DNA from: Alphaproteobacteria bacterium
GTDB taxonomy: Bacteria > Pseudomonadota > Alphaproteobacteria > Sphingomonadales > Sphingomonadaceae
NCBI GenBank assembly: GCA_019232625.1
Contig: JAFANP010000016.1
Coordinates: 1 to 45,469 of the forward strand
DNA: 45,469 bases
Reading direction: 5' to 3'
In this document: one piece after another, positions 24,201-31,695 of the stretch
How the letters are laid out: every line of letters starts with the position of its first letter
Position numbering within the stretch: position 1 is the stretch's first letter
The notes under the pieces: generated by a model
Seen by the model: only the letters and a program-made list of their open reading frames with translations
Told to the model about the DNA's origin: nothing
The model's database searches: none
Program-made: the position numbers and the translations under genes

Positions 24201-25500
24201 CGGTAATGCTGTTCGGCTGGTTGCAGGTGAGCGCGTTGGCGCAGGTCCCATCGTAGCTCGCCGAAGTGACGATCGGCGGGAGGCCGGAGCCGGGCTTGGC
24301 GACCGCCGACACCTGGGTGACGTTGCCGCGCGAGTCGTAGGCGTAGTCGGTGTAATTGCCCTCCGGCGCCGTCGCGCGGGTCAGCCGGCCGGACGAATCA
24401 TATTGGTAGGCGGTGGTGCGCGAGAGGGGATCGGTGATCGAGGAGGGGCGGCCGACATTGACGTCGGAGACGATGGTCGTCGCCTGGCCGAGCGCGTCGG
24501 TGACGGTCATCGTCGCGGTCGTTCCGCTGAGGCTTCGCGAATAGGTCGTGGTCGACCCGGCATTGACCGCCGACGCGACGATCCCGCCGCTGAGGGTCGC
24601 GCCGAGCGTGTCGGAGGCGGCGCCGGGGCGGCGGAGGCCGTAATAGCCCGTCCCGCTCGTCACCCGCCAGACCCGCCCGCCCGTGTCGGTGACGTCGGTC
24701 ACTCCGGCCGAGGGGTAGGCGTAGGAGACGGCGGCGAGCGCGGCGCTTCCCGCGGCGTTATTGTAGAAGGCGGCGCCGGTGCGCTGGCGGAAGGTGGCCG
24801 GCGGGTTGGAGGTGAAAGAGCTCCCGGCCGCGGAGGCGTAGGCGAAGGCGATCGAATAGCCGTAGCTGTTGGAGATACGCGACAGGCGCGGCGTGTAGTT
24901 GCAATTGACCGGCACGTCGGGATCGGTCGAGCGGATGCAGAAGCGCCAGAATTCGTAGTCGAGAATCACCGTCTTGCCGTCGGGCGAGGCGATCGAGGTC
25001 GGAAGCAGGACGCAGGAGGCCTGGGTGCCGCTGGTGTCGCAGAAATTGGTCGAGCCGCCGGCGGGGTTGCCGCTCGGGTCGCCGAACGCGACGACGCTTC
25101 CGTCGGGCGCTGCATAGGCGTAGGAATCGCCGCCGCCCGACAGGGTCGCGCCCCGCGCCTCGGCGCCGGGGAATTTGTCGGCGCGGGGGCCGAAATCGAC
25201 ATAGGTGCCCGACGCGCCGACGCTGAGCAGCATGTGGTCGAACTGGCTGAAGCCGGGCGAGCCGTTGGTCCCGGTCGCTCCGACCATTCGCAGCAAAGCG
25301 AGCTCCGCCTCGCCCGAGCCGATCGACCCTTCCGCGAAGGAGGCGAGGAAGTCGCCCTTCACCACATCGACTCCGTTCGGGTCGAGCTGGCGGAAGGCCG
25401 GGGCGGCCTGGGCGCGCGCCGGCGGGGCGGCGAGGCCGGCATAGATCGTGCCGGCGAGAAGGACGCAGCCGATGGTGCGCGCCCGCGAGGACGTGGTCAT
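21262..25500 (-). CDS. Full-length secreted RHS repeat protein with variable tip
   Basis: Protein of 1412 residues. A signal peptide (TIGCVLLAGTIYAGLAA, cut near ARAQA) shows export by Sec; no PAAR or VgrG-like part is present, so it does not look like a type VI cargo. An N-terminal domain of about 300 residues with DPNGVDVVKGDFLASFAEGS is followed by many YD repeats (YDSSGRLTRATAPEG, YDSRGNVTQVS and others). The core ends RFLHADERGSIVAVTNSAG ... ARIYSPTLGRFLQPDPIGFN ... GDPVNASDPAG near residue 1187. The last ~225 residues are a different, lower-GC tip ending QVHIDFPAGTRIGTGAFDVS then EWGEVVHYD. YD repeats form a shell around the tip in known RHS toxins. The toxic activity cannot be named. 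Confidence 0.9.
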   Translation of the reverse strand: MTTSSRARTIGCVLLAGTIYAGLAAPPARAQAAPAFRQLDPNGVDVVKGDFLASFAEGSIGSGEAELALLRMVGATGTNGSPGFSQFDHMLLSVGASGTYVDFGPRADKFPGAEARGATLSGGGDSYAYAAPDGSVVAFGDPSGNPAGGSTNFCDTSGTQASCVLLPTSIASPDGKTVILDYEFWRFCIRSTDPDVPVNCNYTPRLSRISNSYGYSIAFAYASAAGSSFTSNPPATFRQRTGAAFYNNAAGSAALAAVSYAYPSAGVTDVTDTGGRVWRVTSGTGYYGLRRPGAASDTLGATLSGGIVASAVNAGSTTTYSRSLSGTTATMTVTDALGQATTIVSDVNVGRPSSITDPLSRTTAYQYDSSGRLTRATAPEGNYTDYAYDSRGNVTQVSAVAKPGSGLPPIVTSASYDGTCANALTCNQPNSITDARGNVTDYSYSAAHGGVLAVTAPAPAPGAPRPQTRYAYTLVSGEYRLTGTSQCQTGSSCAGTADEAVTSLAYDASGNLVSTSSGNGAGTLSAAGAMTYDAVGNLLTVDGPLAGAADTVRYRYDSARELVGTVSPDPDGGGALKPRAVRNGYTNGLLTKVEQGVVDSQSDSDWAAFTSLQEVDTAYDSNARPVTRSLVAGGATYALTQTSYDSLGRVECVARRMNPSAFGALPSSACTLGTSGSYGPDRIAKTFRDAAGQVTKTTVALGVAGVEVDEATSSYTANGLVQTVTDAENNRTTYVYDGHDRLSQTQYPSATKGAGTSNASDYEQLTYETTAGGTRTSATVAGLRNRAGETIGFATDALGRVIAKDLPGSEPDVTYGYDLLGRMTAASQTGNSLAFTYDALGRNLTQAGPQGTLTSAWDLAGRRTRITHPDGFYVDEEHLVTGETSVLRENGATSGAGVLATYSYDTLGRRSSLTRGDGSVQSYGYDAVSRLTGLADNLAGTAYDQSLGFGYTPASQIASNTRSNDAYAWTGHYNVSRGYTANGRNQYTATGSVTPTYDSKGNLTSAGSTTYSYSSENLLTSATGGIALAYDPALRLYQTSGGTAGTTRFAYDGADLVAEYNGSNAMLRRYVHGPGTDEPLVWYEGSGTSDRRFLHADERGSIVAVTNSAGTTLNVNAYDEYGIPSSGNAGRFQYTGQTWLAELGMYYYKARIYSPTLGRFLQPDPIGFNGGMNLYGYAGGDPVNASDPAGLAPKEPSVTCTGSRIAGACGAYGGIASGLSGFSSAGPAGRDGPTVGDAYDAARNLVGGYGGTAMQSVVNYLLGTGGLGQVAANLPVPPRPGGFAFADDGNFLLAGANSPAGRIYGDRYTGTNRYRGALTDRSGGYLRAAIDIDELAVLNGALPLGLKNGISAPPAGWQRIDPRGGGVIFRHLTSGIQLRITGGQVHIDFPAGTRIGTGAFDVSEWGEVVHYD
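21953..22839 (-). repeat. RHS core duplication, copy B
   Basis: The counterpart of 16741-17629 inside the full RHS gene. Differences are scattered single bases, many silent, which indicates a recent duplication or ongoing gene conversion between the copies. Confidence 0.85.
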
Positions 25501-25540
25501 GGGGTTTCACTCCGGATCGGGGCGCCGCGGCGGCGGCGGC

Positions 25541-25550
25541 GGGGGGGGGG
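25541..25550. repeat. Ten-base G tract before the RHS gene
   Basis: A run of ten G on the plus strand (ten C in the RHS sense) lies 41-50 bases before the RHS start codon, following a CGG repeat. Such tracts change length easily during replication and sequencing. Confidence 0.8.
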
Positions 25551-25572
25551 ATGGCGGCCGGGGACGGCGGCC

Positions 25573-25598
25573 GGGCGGGGGCGATGCCCCGCCCTTTT
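25573..25598. other. GC hairpin between the small YD gene and RHS gene
   Basis: GGGCGGGG (25573-25580) pairs with CCCCGCCC (25587-25594), followed on the plus strand by TTTT. The genes run on the minus strand, where no T-run follows, so it may limit antisense transcription or shape the transcript between the two genes. Confidence 0.4.
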
Positions 25599-25601
25599 CG
25601 C

Positions 25602-25841
25602 CTAGGGCGGCGGCGGGTTGGGCGAGCCGGTCACCGTCACGCTGGTGCGGTTGTCGGCCTTGTCGTGGCTGTAGTTGGCGACGACGTTGTTGTTGACGCT
25701 GCCGCTCCTCTCCACCTTCACCAGGCGGCCCTTGGAATCGTAGCTGTAGGTGATCGTCTCCGCGGCGATGGCGATCGCCGGGACCGAGCCGGCCAGTGCG
25801 AAGATGAGCGCAAGCTCGGCCTTGCGAAATGTCCTGGACAT
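25602..25841 (-). CDS. Small secreted YD-repeat protein
   Basis: Product of 79 residues. ATG 25841 follows AGGGA at nine bases. A signal peptide (AELALIFALAGSVPAIAIA) precedes ITYSYDSKGRLVKVERSGSV, a single complete YD/RHS repeat, then ANYSHDKADNRTSVTVTGSP and a Pro-rich end. It lies 101 bases upstream of the full RHS gene on the same strand and is probably in the same operon. It looks like a free-standing repeat unit; it could be a leftover of an N-terminal RHS piece or an accessory protein. Function unknown. Confidence 0.75.
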   Translation of the reverse strand: MSRTFRKAELALIFALAGSVPAIAIAAETITYSYDSKGRLVKVERSGSVNNNVVANYSHDKADNRTSVTVTGSPNPPPP

Positions 25842-26039
25842 GTCCCTATTCCCTGTTTGTTCCACAGGCGGAGCATGTATAGGAAACGCCCGTCAATAGT
25901 CCTCGGGACTATTTTTACATCCGTTTTGCAGGCGAGTCCGTCTTGCAGGCGAGCTCGGGCGAGGGAGGCGCCCCTCCCCCTCCCTGCGCGAAGGGAGGAG
26001 GATCTTGGAGCGGCGAGGGACTGGATCGGCTCGCCCGCA

Positions 26040-26122
26040 CCGTTCGCCCCGAGCCTGTCGAAGGGCGTTCCTTCCTTGCCCGAAGCGGAAGCAAGGGGCT
26101 TCGACAGGCTCGGCCCGAACGG
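26040..26122. repeat. REP-like inverted repeat, copy 2
   Basis: Arms CCGTTCGCCCCGAGCCTGTC and GACAGGCTCGGCCCGAACGG, the same unit as at 3258-3341. A CT-rich repeat (about 25970-26000) precedes it. The whole gap 25842-26201 holds only these repeats; I see no gene in it. Confidence 0.8.
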
Positions 26123-26201
26123 AGGTGGGAAAAGCTCATCGCCGACCCCTCCAGGGCACCCGGCCCGCCCGTGCGGCCCTCCCAGCCCCCGGCCGCGGCC
26201 G

Positions 26202-28271
26202 CTACCAGATGCGGGTGCGCTCCTCGGGCTTCAGATAATATTTCGCGCTCGCCGGCACGTTCCAGGCCGCGTACCAGGCATCGACGTTGCGCAGCGGCCC
26301 GATCACCCGGAAGCGGTCCGGGCTGTGCGGGTCCGAGGCGACCTGCTGCTTGACGCTGTCGGGCCGGTACTTGCCGCGCCAGGCCTGGGCGAAGGCGAGG
26401 AAGAAGCGCTGGTCGCCGGTCAGCCCGTCGATCACCGGCGCCGGCCTGCCGCCGAGCGAGGCGTGATAGGCGTCGAGCGCGATCAGGACGCCGGCGAGGT
26501 CGGCGATGTTCTCGCCCATGGTGAGCTTGCCGTTGATGTGCATGCCGGGCACCGGCTCGTAGCCGTCATATTGGCGGCCGAAGCCGGCGGCCTGAGCCTC
26601 GAAGCGGCGGGCGTCCTCGGCGGTCCACCAGTCCCTCACCGCGCCGGTCGCGTCGATCTTCCGGCCCTGGTCGTCGAAGCCGTGGCTGATCTCGTGGCCG
26701 ATCACCGCGCCGATCGCGCCGTAATTGACCGCCGGGTCCGCCGCCGGGTTGAAATAGGGCGGCTGGAGGATCCCGGCCGGGAAGACGATCTTGTTCTCGA
26801 GCCCGCCATTGTAGGCGTTCACCGTCTGCGGGGTCATGCCCCACTTGCCGCCGTCCACCGGCTTGTAGAGGTCGCCCAGCTGGTAGGCCCATTCGAAGGC
26901 GGCGCTGCGCTCGACATTGCCGTAGAGGTCGGCGGGGTCGATGCGAAGGCCCGAATAGTCCCGCCACTTGTCGGGATAGCCGACCATCACCTTCATCCGC
27001 TCGAGCTTGAGCAGGGCCTGCGCCTTGGTCGCCGGGCTCATCCAGTCCGACGCCCAGATCCGGTTCGCCATCGCCGCCTTCAGATTGGCGACGAGCGCGT
27101 TCATCTGCGCCTTCGACGAGGCCGGGAAATAGCGGTCGACATATTCGTGGCCGAGCGCCTCGCCGAGCGCGTTGTCGAGCAGGCCGGCCGCCCGCTTCCA
27201 GCGCGGGCGAAGGGTGGCGGCGCCGCTCAGCGTCCTGATGAAGTCGAAGCGGCTGTCGACGAAGCGCTTGGAGAGGTAGGGCGAGGCCTCGAAGGCGAGG
27301 CGGAAGCTCTCCCACGCCTTGAGGGTGGGCAGCGGCGTCGCCGCATAGACTCCGGCGATCGCCTTGATCGCGCTGTTCTCCGAGACGATCATCCGCCCCG
27401 GCCGGGCGATCCCGGCGGCGGCGAGATATTCGGCCCAGGGGAAGCCCGGCGCATAGGCCCGCAGCTCCGCCAGGGTCATCGGGTTGTTGGTCTTGTCGAT
27501 GTCGCGGCGGTCCGCGACCGGCCAGCTCACCTTGGCGATCTCGGTCTCGAAGGCGAGGATCGCATCGGCCGACGCGGCGGGGTCGGCATAGCCGATATTG
27601 GCGAGCGTCCGCTCGATATAGGCCCGGTAGGCGTCGCGCTGCGCCTTGAACGTGTCGGTGAGGTAATAGTCGCGCTCGGGCAGGCCGAGGCCGTTCTGGT
27701 AGACGTAGAGAACGTTCATGTCCGGCTGCTTGGGGTCGGGCTCGACGGTCAGCGAGTAGACGGAGGTGCCGAAGGCGCCGCGGGTGCGGCCCATCAGCCG
27801 GGCGAAGTCGAGCTTGGACGAGACGGCGGCGATTCGTCCGAGGTCCGCCGCCAGCGGCTTGGAGTCGAGCTGCTCGGCCCGCGCCTCGTCCATGAAGCTT
27901 CGGTAGAGCCCGCCGACCGGCGAGGTGGGCGCGCTCGCCTCGATGATCGTGCGCAGCTGGTCCTGCGAGAGGTTGAAGACGTCGTAGCCGACGCCGGCCG
28001 ATCCCTGGTCGGCGGGAATCTCGGTTCGCGCCGCCCAGCCGCCATTGGCATAGGCGTCGAAATCGTCGCCCGGCTGCACCTTGGGGTCGCGCGCGGAGAG
28101 GTCGACGCCCCACGGGTCGTAGCTCGGCCGCGGCGCCGTCGCTGCGGCTGTCGCGGCCGCCGTCGCCGCCGGAGCGGCGGCCGGGGCGGCGGACGGGTCC
28201 TGGGCGGCGGCCTGAACGGCGAAGGCCAGGGTGGCGGCGGTGGCCAGCAACGACGTACGGCGCATCTTCAT
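26202..28271 (-). CDS. M13 family zinc metallopeptidase (PepO/neprilysin type)
   Basis: Exported oligopeptidase of 689 residues. The signal peptide is MKMRRTSLLATAATLAFAVQ with AAAQ at the cut, followed by an Ala/Pro linker. An N-terminal helical M13 domain begins with WGVDLSARDPKVQPGDDFDA and YANGGW. The active site is HEISH at 526-530 (GHEISHGFDDQGRKID), the third zinc ligand is E587 in GENIADLAG, and the chain ends in the family-typical RTRIW. ATG 28271 or ATG 28265 could be used; GAGGG is better spaced for the second. The DLH-like gene upstream is on the same strand, about 95 bases away. Confidence 0.93.
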   Translation of the reverse strand: MKMRRTSLLATAATLAFAVQAAAQDPSAAPAAAPAATAAATAAATAPRPSYDPWGVDLSARDPKVQPGDDFDAYANGGWAARTEIPADQGSAGVGYDVFNLSQDQLRTIIEASAPTSPVGGLYRSFMDEARAEQLDSKPLAADLGRIAAVSSKLDFARLMGRTRGAFGTSVYSLTVEPDPKQPDMNVLYVYQNGLGLPERDYYLTDTFKAQRDAYRAYIERTLANIGYADPAASADAILAFETEIAKVSWPVADRRDIDKTNNPMTLAELRAYAPGFPWAEYLAAAGIARPGRMIVSENSAIKAIAGVYAATPLPTLKAWESFRLAFEASPYLSKRFVDSRFDFIRTLSGAATLRPRWKRAAGLLDNALGEALGHEYVDRYFPASSKAQMNALVANLKAAMANRIWASDWMSPATKAQALLKLERMKVMVGYPDKWRDYSGLRIDPADLYGNVERSAAFEWAYQLGDLYKPVDGGKWGMTPQTVNAYNGGLENKIVFPAGILQPPYFNPAADPAVNYGAIGAVIGHEISHGFDDQGRKIDATGAVRDWWTAEDARRFEAQAAGFGRQYDGYEPVPGMHINGKLTMGENIADLAGVLIALDAYHASLGGRPAPVIDGLTGDQRFFLAFAQAWRGKYRPDSVKQQVASDPHSPDRFRVIGPLRNVDAWYAAWNVPASAKYYLKPEERTRIW

Positions 28272-28365
28272 GTCCCTCTCGCGGAAAAAGCGGCGCCAAC
28301 ATAAGCGCCGGCGGCGCCCGCGCAACCGGAGTGCAAGATAAGCAATCGCGGCCAAGCGCCGCGGA

Positions 28366-29214
28366 TCAGGCCACGCCGTGCTTCCTGAAATGCGCCAGCA
28401 TCCGCGCCCAGCCGTCCTTGGCGTCCTTCTCGTTGTAGCTCGCCCGGTAATCGGCGTGGAAGCCGTGCTCGGCGTCGGGATAGACGATGATGTCGGAGCC
28501 TTTCTTGCCCGCCGCTTTGAGCGCGGCGCGCATCGCCTCGACGTCGGCCGCCGGAATGCCCTTGTCGAGGCCGCCGTAGAGGCCGAGCACCGGCGCCTTG
28601 AGCTCCGCCGCGCGCGGGATGAGGGGCTTGAGCTGGCCGTACCAGGCGACGCCCGCGCGTATGTCGGGATTGACCATCGCCGAGCGCCAGGTCACCGCGC
28701 CGCCCCAGCAGAAGCCGGTGATCCCGATCCGCTCCTTGCGGGTGAAGGGCTGCGCCTTCAGCCAGCCGGTTGCGGCGCGGACGTCGCCGTCGACCTGCTC
28801 CGGCGTCGCCTGCGCGACGATCGGGCGGATCTGGGCGATGTCGCTCAGCGCCGGCAGGCTGACTCCGGAGCGGTAGAAGAAGTCGGGCGCCACCGCGACG
28901 TAGCCGAGCCGGGCGAGGCGGCGGCAGATGTCCTTGATATAGTCGTGGATTCCGAAAATCTCGTTGACGACGACGATGGCGGCGTGCCGCCCGCCATTGG
29001 CCGGCCGGGCGACATAGGCGGGGAGCGGCTTCGCCGCGCCGTTGGCGATCGCCGCCTCCCCGATCGACAGCCCCTCGTCCGAGGTGGTGATCGGCGACGC
29101 CTCCGCCGACACGGCGGCGAGCGCGTATCCGGCGAAGAACAGCCCCGCCGCGGCGCGCCGGGTCAAATGGAAATCCTCGGGCTGCGAGCCTTCGGGGCGG
29201 GTGAGATGGTCCAT
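28366..29214 (-). CDS. Dienelactone hydrolase family protein, Tat-exported
   Basis: Alpha/beta-hydrolase of 282 residues. Residues 18-42 (LTRRAAAGLFFAGYALAAVS) form a twin-arginine signal, so it probably acts in the periplasm after folding. The catalytic triad of the family is visible: nucleophile C169 in GFCWGG, D217 in YGGLDKG, and H250 in AEHGFH. NEIFGIHDYIKDICRRLARL is the usual early motif. True dienelactone hydrolase opens lactones in chloroaromatic breakdown; exported members have broader or unknown substrates. No aromatic-pathway gene is nearby. Confidence 0.9.
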   Translation of the reverse strand: MDHLTRPEGSQPEDFHLTRRAAAGLFFAGYALAAVSAEASPITTSDEGLSIGEAAIANGAAKPLPAYVARPANGGRHAAIVVVNEIFGIHDYIKDICRRLARLGYVAVAPDFFYRSGVSLPALSDIAQIRPIVAQATPEQVDGDVRAATGWLKAQPFTRKERIGITGFCWGGAVTWRSAMVNPDIRAGVAWYGQLKPLIPRAAELKAPVLGLYGGLDKGIPAADVEAMRAALKAAGKKGSDIIVYPDAEHGFHADYRASYNEKDAKDGWARMLAHFRKHGVA

Positions 29215-29287
29215 GGCGCTCTCCGGGCGAAGAAAAGCCCCAGCCTAAGCCCCACCTCTCCCCCCGGCAACGCCCCCTTCTCTCCCC

Positions 29288-29440
29288 TCCCCCTTCCCTC
29301 CCTGCACGCAGTGAGGGGAACACCCCCCTCTCCCCTCCCTGCACGCAGGGAGGGGCCGGGGGTGGGTACGCCTCCGCAAAGACACCGCCCTCCTCAGACG
29401 CACCCACCCCTAACCCCTCCCTGCGTGCAGCGAGTGGAAT
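29288..29440. repeat. CCCTCCCTGCACGCAGGGAGG-type repeat cluster
   Basis: Near-palindromic units around CCTCCCTGCACGCAGGGAGG occur three times (about 29297, 29333 and 29414), the last in inverted orientation with GCGTGCAGC. CCGGGGGTGGGT and ACCCACCCC face each other. The gap 29215-29491 has no gene. Confidence 0.7.
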
Positions 29441-29491
29441 GCGCTCTAAAGGGTCTTTCCTATCTGTTCCCTCTATGTTCTAATCCCCCTG

Positions 29492-30256
29492 ATGGACCCG
29501 CCCGATTCGCCGCCGCCGCCCCGCCGCCTGATCGACCTGACGGCCAAGGCCCGCTTCGTCGCCGCCCTGCGCGCCGGCGCGCCGCGCGAGGCCGCCGCCG
29601 CCCGGGTCGGCTTCCCGCTGAAGAGCCTCTACGCCGCCCGCGCCCGCGATCCGGTCTTCCGCCTCGCCTGGGAATGGGCGATGGATCTCAACGCCGTCGA
29701 CGAACGCGGCGGCGAGCTTGCCCGCAAGGTCCCCGACGGCGACGACGTCCGCATCGTTCCCCACAACAAGCGGCGGCTGCAGCGGCGGCGGATGAGCTGG
29801 GTCCGCTTCACCGAGCGCCGCCAGCAGATCTTCCTCGATCATTTCGCCGGCACCGCCGACGCCCAGGCCGCCGCCGCCGCGGCGGGCGTCACCTACGCCA
29901 CCGTCCGCGTCCACTATCGCCGCCACCCCGAATTCGCCGCGCTCTGGGACGAGGCGCTTCGGATGGGCTACGCCGCGCTCGAAGCCGAGGCGCTGCGCCA
30001 GCGCCTCGAAGCGCAACGCCGTCTCTCCGAGAATCTCGAGCCGGCCGGCGAGATCGCGCAGGAGTTCGAGCGGGTGATGAAGCTGCTCGCCCGCTACGAC
30101 CGCAAGGGCGGCCGGATCGGCACCCGCGAGCGTGCTCCCCTCGCCGGCCAGGCCTGGACGTTCGACCAGGCGATCGCCGCCCTCGACAAGCGCCTTCGCG
30201 CCCTCGGCCTCAGGGGAGAGGAGAAGGATGAAGTAGACGAGGGCGGCGGCTCATGA
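29492..30256 (+). CDS. GTA/phage-type terminase small subunit
   Basis: Predicted DNA-recognition part of a packaging motor, 254 residues. Two related helix-turn-helix modules are visible: KARFVAALRAGAPREAAAAR with FPLKSLYAARARDPVFRLAW, and RQQIFLDHFAGTADAQAAAA with VTYATVRVHYRRHPEFAALW. A helical, charged region follows (ALEAEALRQRLEAQRRLSEN). The stop overlaps the start of the large terminase gene (ATGA). In related alphaproteobacteria such a gene opens the gene-transfer-agent cluster; that assignment rests on its partner and on HTH structure. Confidence 0.72.
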   Translation: MDPPDSPPPPRRLIDLTAKARFVAALRAGAPREAAAARVGFPLKSLYAARARDPVFRLAWEWAMDLNAVDERGGELARKVPDGDDVRIVPHNKRRLQRRRMSWVRFTERRQQIFLDHFAGTADAQAAAAAAGVTYATVRVHYRRHPEFAALWDEALRMGYAALEAEALRQRLEAQRRLSENLEPAGEIAQEFERVMKLLARYDRKGGRIGTRERAPLAGQAWTFDQAIAALDKRLRALGLRGEEKDEVDEGGGS

Positions 30257-31695
30257 ACCTCCCCGCCTTCATCGGCTGGATGGACGGGCTGCCATATTGC
30301 ATCAAATCCGCCATCCCGGCCGGCGGTGGCGACCTCACCCGCGCGCAAAAGCTGGCGGTGCTCAGGGCCCTGGCCCGGCTAACCCGCGACCAGCGCCGCA
30401 TGGCGCTTCAAACCTTCCCTGCGGCGATGGTCCAGGCGCTCGCCGAGGAATGGTGGTGGGGCGCCCATGGCGGGCAGGTCGAGCCAAAGGCGGCCGACAA
30501 CGGCGAGCCCTGGCGGGTGTGGGCGATCGTCGCCGGGCGCGGCTTCGGCAAGACGCGGGCGGGCGCCGAATGGGTCTGGGCCCGGGCGAGGGAGGATTCG
30601 AACGCCCGCATCGCCCTCGTCGCCGCGACGATCGACGAGGTGGAGCGGGTGATGGTGAAAGGCGAAAGCGGCCTCCTCAACATCGGCCGCGCCCACGAGC
30701 ATCCGCGCTGGATCGCGAGCAAGAACATACTCCTCTTTCCCTCAGGGGCCGAGGCCCATGCCTTCTCGGCCGAGCGCCCCGAAAAGCTGCGCGGCCCCCA
30801 GCATCACTTCGCCTGGTGCGACGAGCTTGCGAAATGGCCGCACGCCGACGACACCTGGAACAACCTCATGCTCGGCCTGCGCCTCGGCGAGCGCCCGCGA
30901 ACCGTCGTCACCACCACGCCCAGGCCCGTCCCGCTGCTCAAGCGCCTCCTCGGCCTCCCCCGCTGCGCCAGGACCGAAGGCCGGACGAACGAAAACCCCC
31001 ACCTCCCCGCCGATTTCCGCCACGCCGTCCAGGCCATGTTCGCCAACACCCGCCTCGGCCGCCAGGAGCTCGACGGGCTCCTCCTCGACGAGTTCGAAGG
31101 CGCCCTCTGGACCCGCGACCTCCTCGAGAAAGCGCGCCACCCCTCTCCCACTTGGGGAGAGGGTCGACTCGCCGAAGGCGAGCGGGGTGAGGGCTTCACC
31201 CGAATCGTGATTGGCCTCGATCCGCCCGCCTCCACCGGCGGCGACAGCTGCGGCATCGTCGTCTGCGCGAGGGACGAGGACGGCATCTGTTGGGTCCTCG
31301 CCGACCTCACCGCCAGCGGTCTCTCCCCCGAAGCCTGGGCGAGGCGCGTCGCCGAAGCCGCCCGCCTCTACGGCGCCGTCAAGGTCGTCGCCGAGAAGAA
31401 CCAGGGCGGCGACATGATCGCCAGCATCCTCCGCGCCGTCGACGCCGACCTCCCCGTCAAGCTCGTCCACGCCGGCGCCAGCAAGGCCGCGAGAGCCGAA
31501 CCCATAGCCTTGCGCTTCGAAACCGGGGGAGCCCGCCTCGCCGGCCACTTCCCCGAGCTGGAAGACCAGCTCTGCGCCCTCACCTGGAACGGCTACCAGG
31601 GCCCCGGCTCCCCCGACCGCGCCGACGCCATGGTCTGGGCGATGACGGAGCTGTTCGAGAAGCAGCAGGCGGAGCCGCGGGTTCGGCGGCTGTAA
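30253..31695 (+). CDS. GTA/phage-type terminase large subunit
   Basis: DNA-packaging ATPase and nuclease of 480 residues. The P-loop variant GRGFGKT is at 95-101 and the Walker B region is HHFAWCDELAKW. TVVTTTPRPVPLLKRLL is the coupling motif. The RNase H-like nuclease starts with D323 in IGLDPPAS and continues with VVAEKNQGGDMI and DRADAMVWAM. The GRGFGKTR motif and length match the alphaproteobacterial GTA terminase (orf2). Between the two domains, residues 297-314 are encoded by a palindromic repeat inserted in frame. No portal, capsid or tail gene follows, so the pair is separated from any GTA cluster here. Confidence 0.9.
   Translation: MNLPAFIGWMDGLPYCIKSAIPAGGGDLTRAQKLAVLRALARLTRDQRRMALQTFPAAMVQALAEEWWWGAHGGQVEPKAADNGEPWRVWAIVAGRGFGKTRAGAEWVWARAREDSNARIALVAATIDEVERVMVKGESGLLNIGRAHEHPRWIASKNILLFPSGAEAHAFSAERPEKLRGPQHHFAWCDELAKWPHADDTWNNLMLGLRLGERPRTVVTTTPRPVPLLKRLLGLPRCARTEGRTNENPHLPADFRHAVQAMFANTRLGRQELDGLLLDEFEGALWTRDLLEKARHPSPTWGEGRLAEGERGEGFTRIVIGLDPPASTGGDSCGIVVCARDEDGICWVLADLTASGLSPEAWARRVAEAARLYGAVKVVAEKNQGGDMIASILRAVDADLPVKLVHAGASKAARAEPIALRFETGGARLAGHFPELEDQLCALTWNGYQGPGSPDRADAMVWAMTELFEKQQAEPRVRRL
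31141..31193. repeat. Palindromic repeat inserted in frame in the terminase gene
   Basis: CCCTCTCC-CACTT-GGGGAGAGGG (31141-31163) and CTCGCC-GAA-GGCGAG (31168-31182) form two adjacent stems. This is a repeat of the kind usually seen between genes. Here it adds PSPTWGEGRLAEGERGEG without breaking the frame. Confidence 0.75.

Noticed and set aside
25573-25598. The GC hairpin with TTTT as terminator of the small YD gene.
   Set aside because: The T-run is on the plus strand, while the gene is transcribed on the minus strand.
22216-25605. A 1129-codon open frame on the plus strand opposite the RHS gene.
   Set aside because: It is the mirror of a high-GC coding frame; the composition is Arg/Gly/Val/Ala-rich with no domain, and the RHS reading has clear motifs.
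25551-28304. A 917-codon plus-strand frame opposite the M13 peptidase.
   Set aside because: Shadow of the peptidase gene, which has signal peptide, HEISH and the family C-terminus.
29281-29440. The tandem CCTCCCTGC units as a CRISPR array.
   Set aside because: Only three imperfect, palindromic units of differing orientation and spacing, no spacers of even length and no cas genes.
29492-31695. A complete prophage beginning with the terminase genes.
   Set aside because: No portal, capsid, tail, integrase or lysis genes follow; the next genes are chromosomal.
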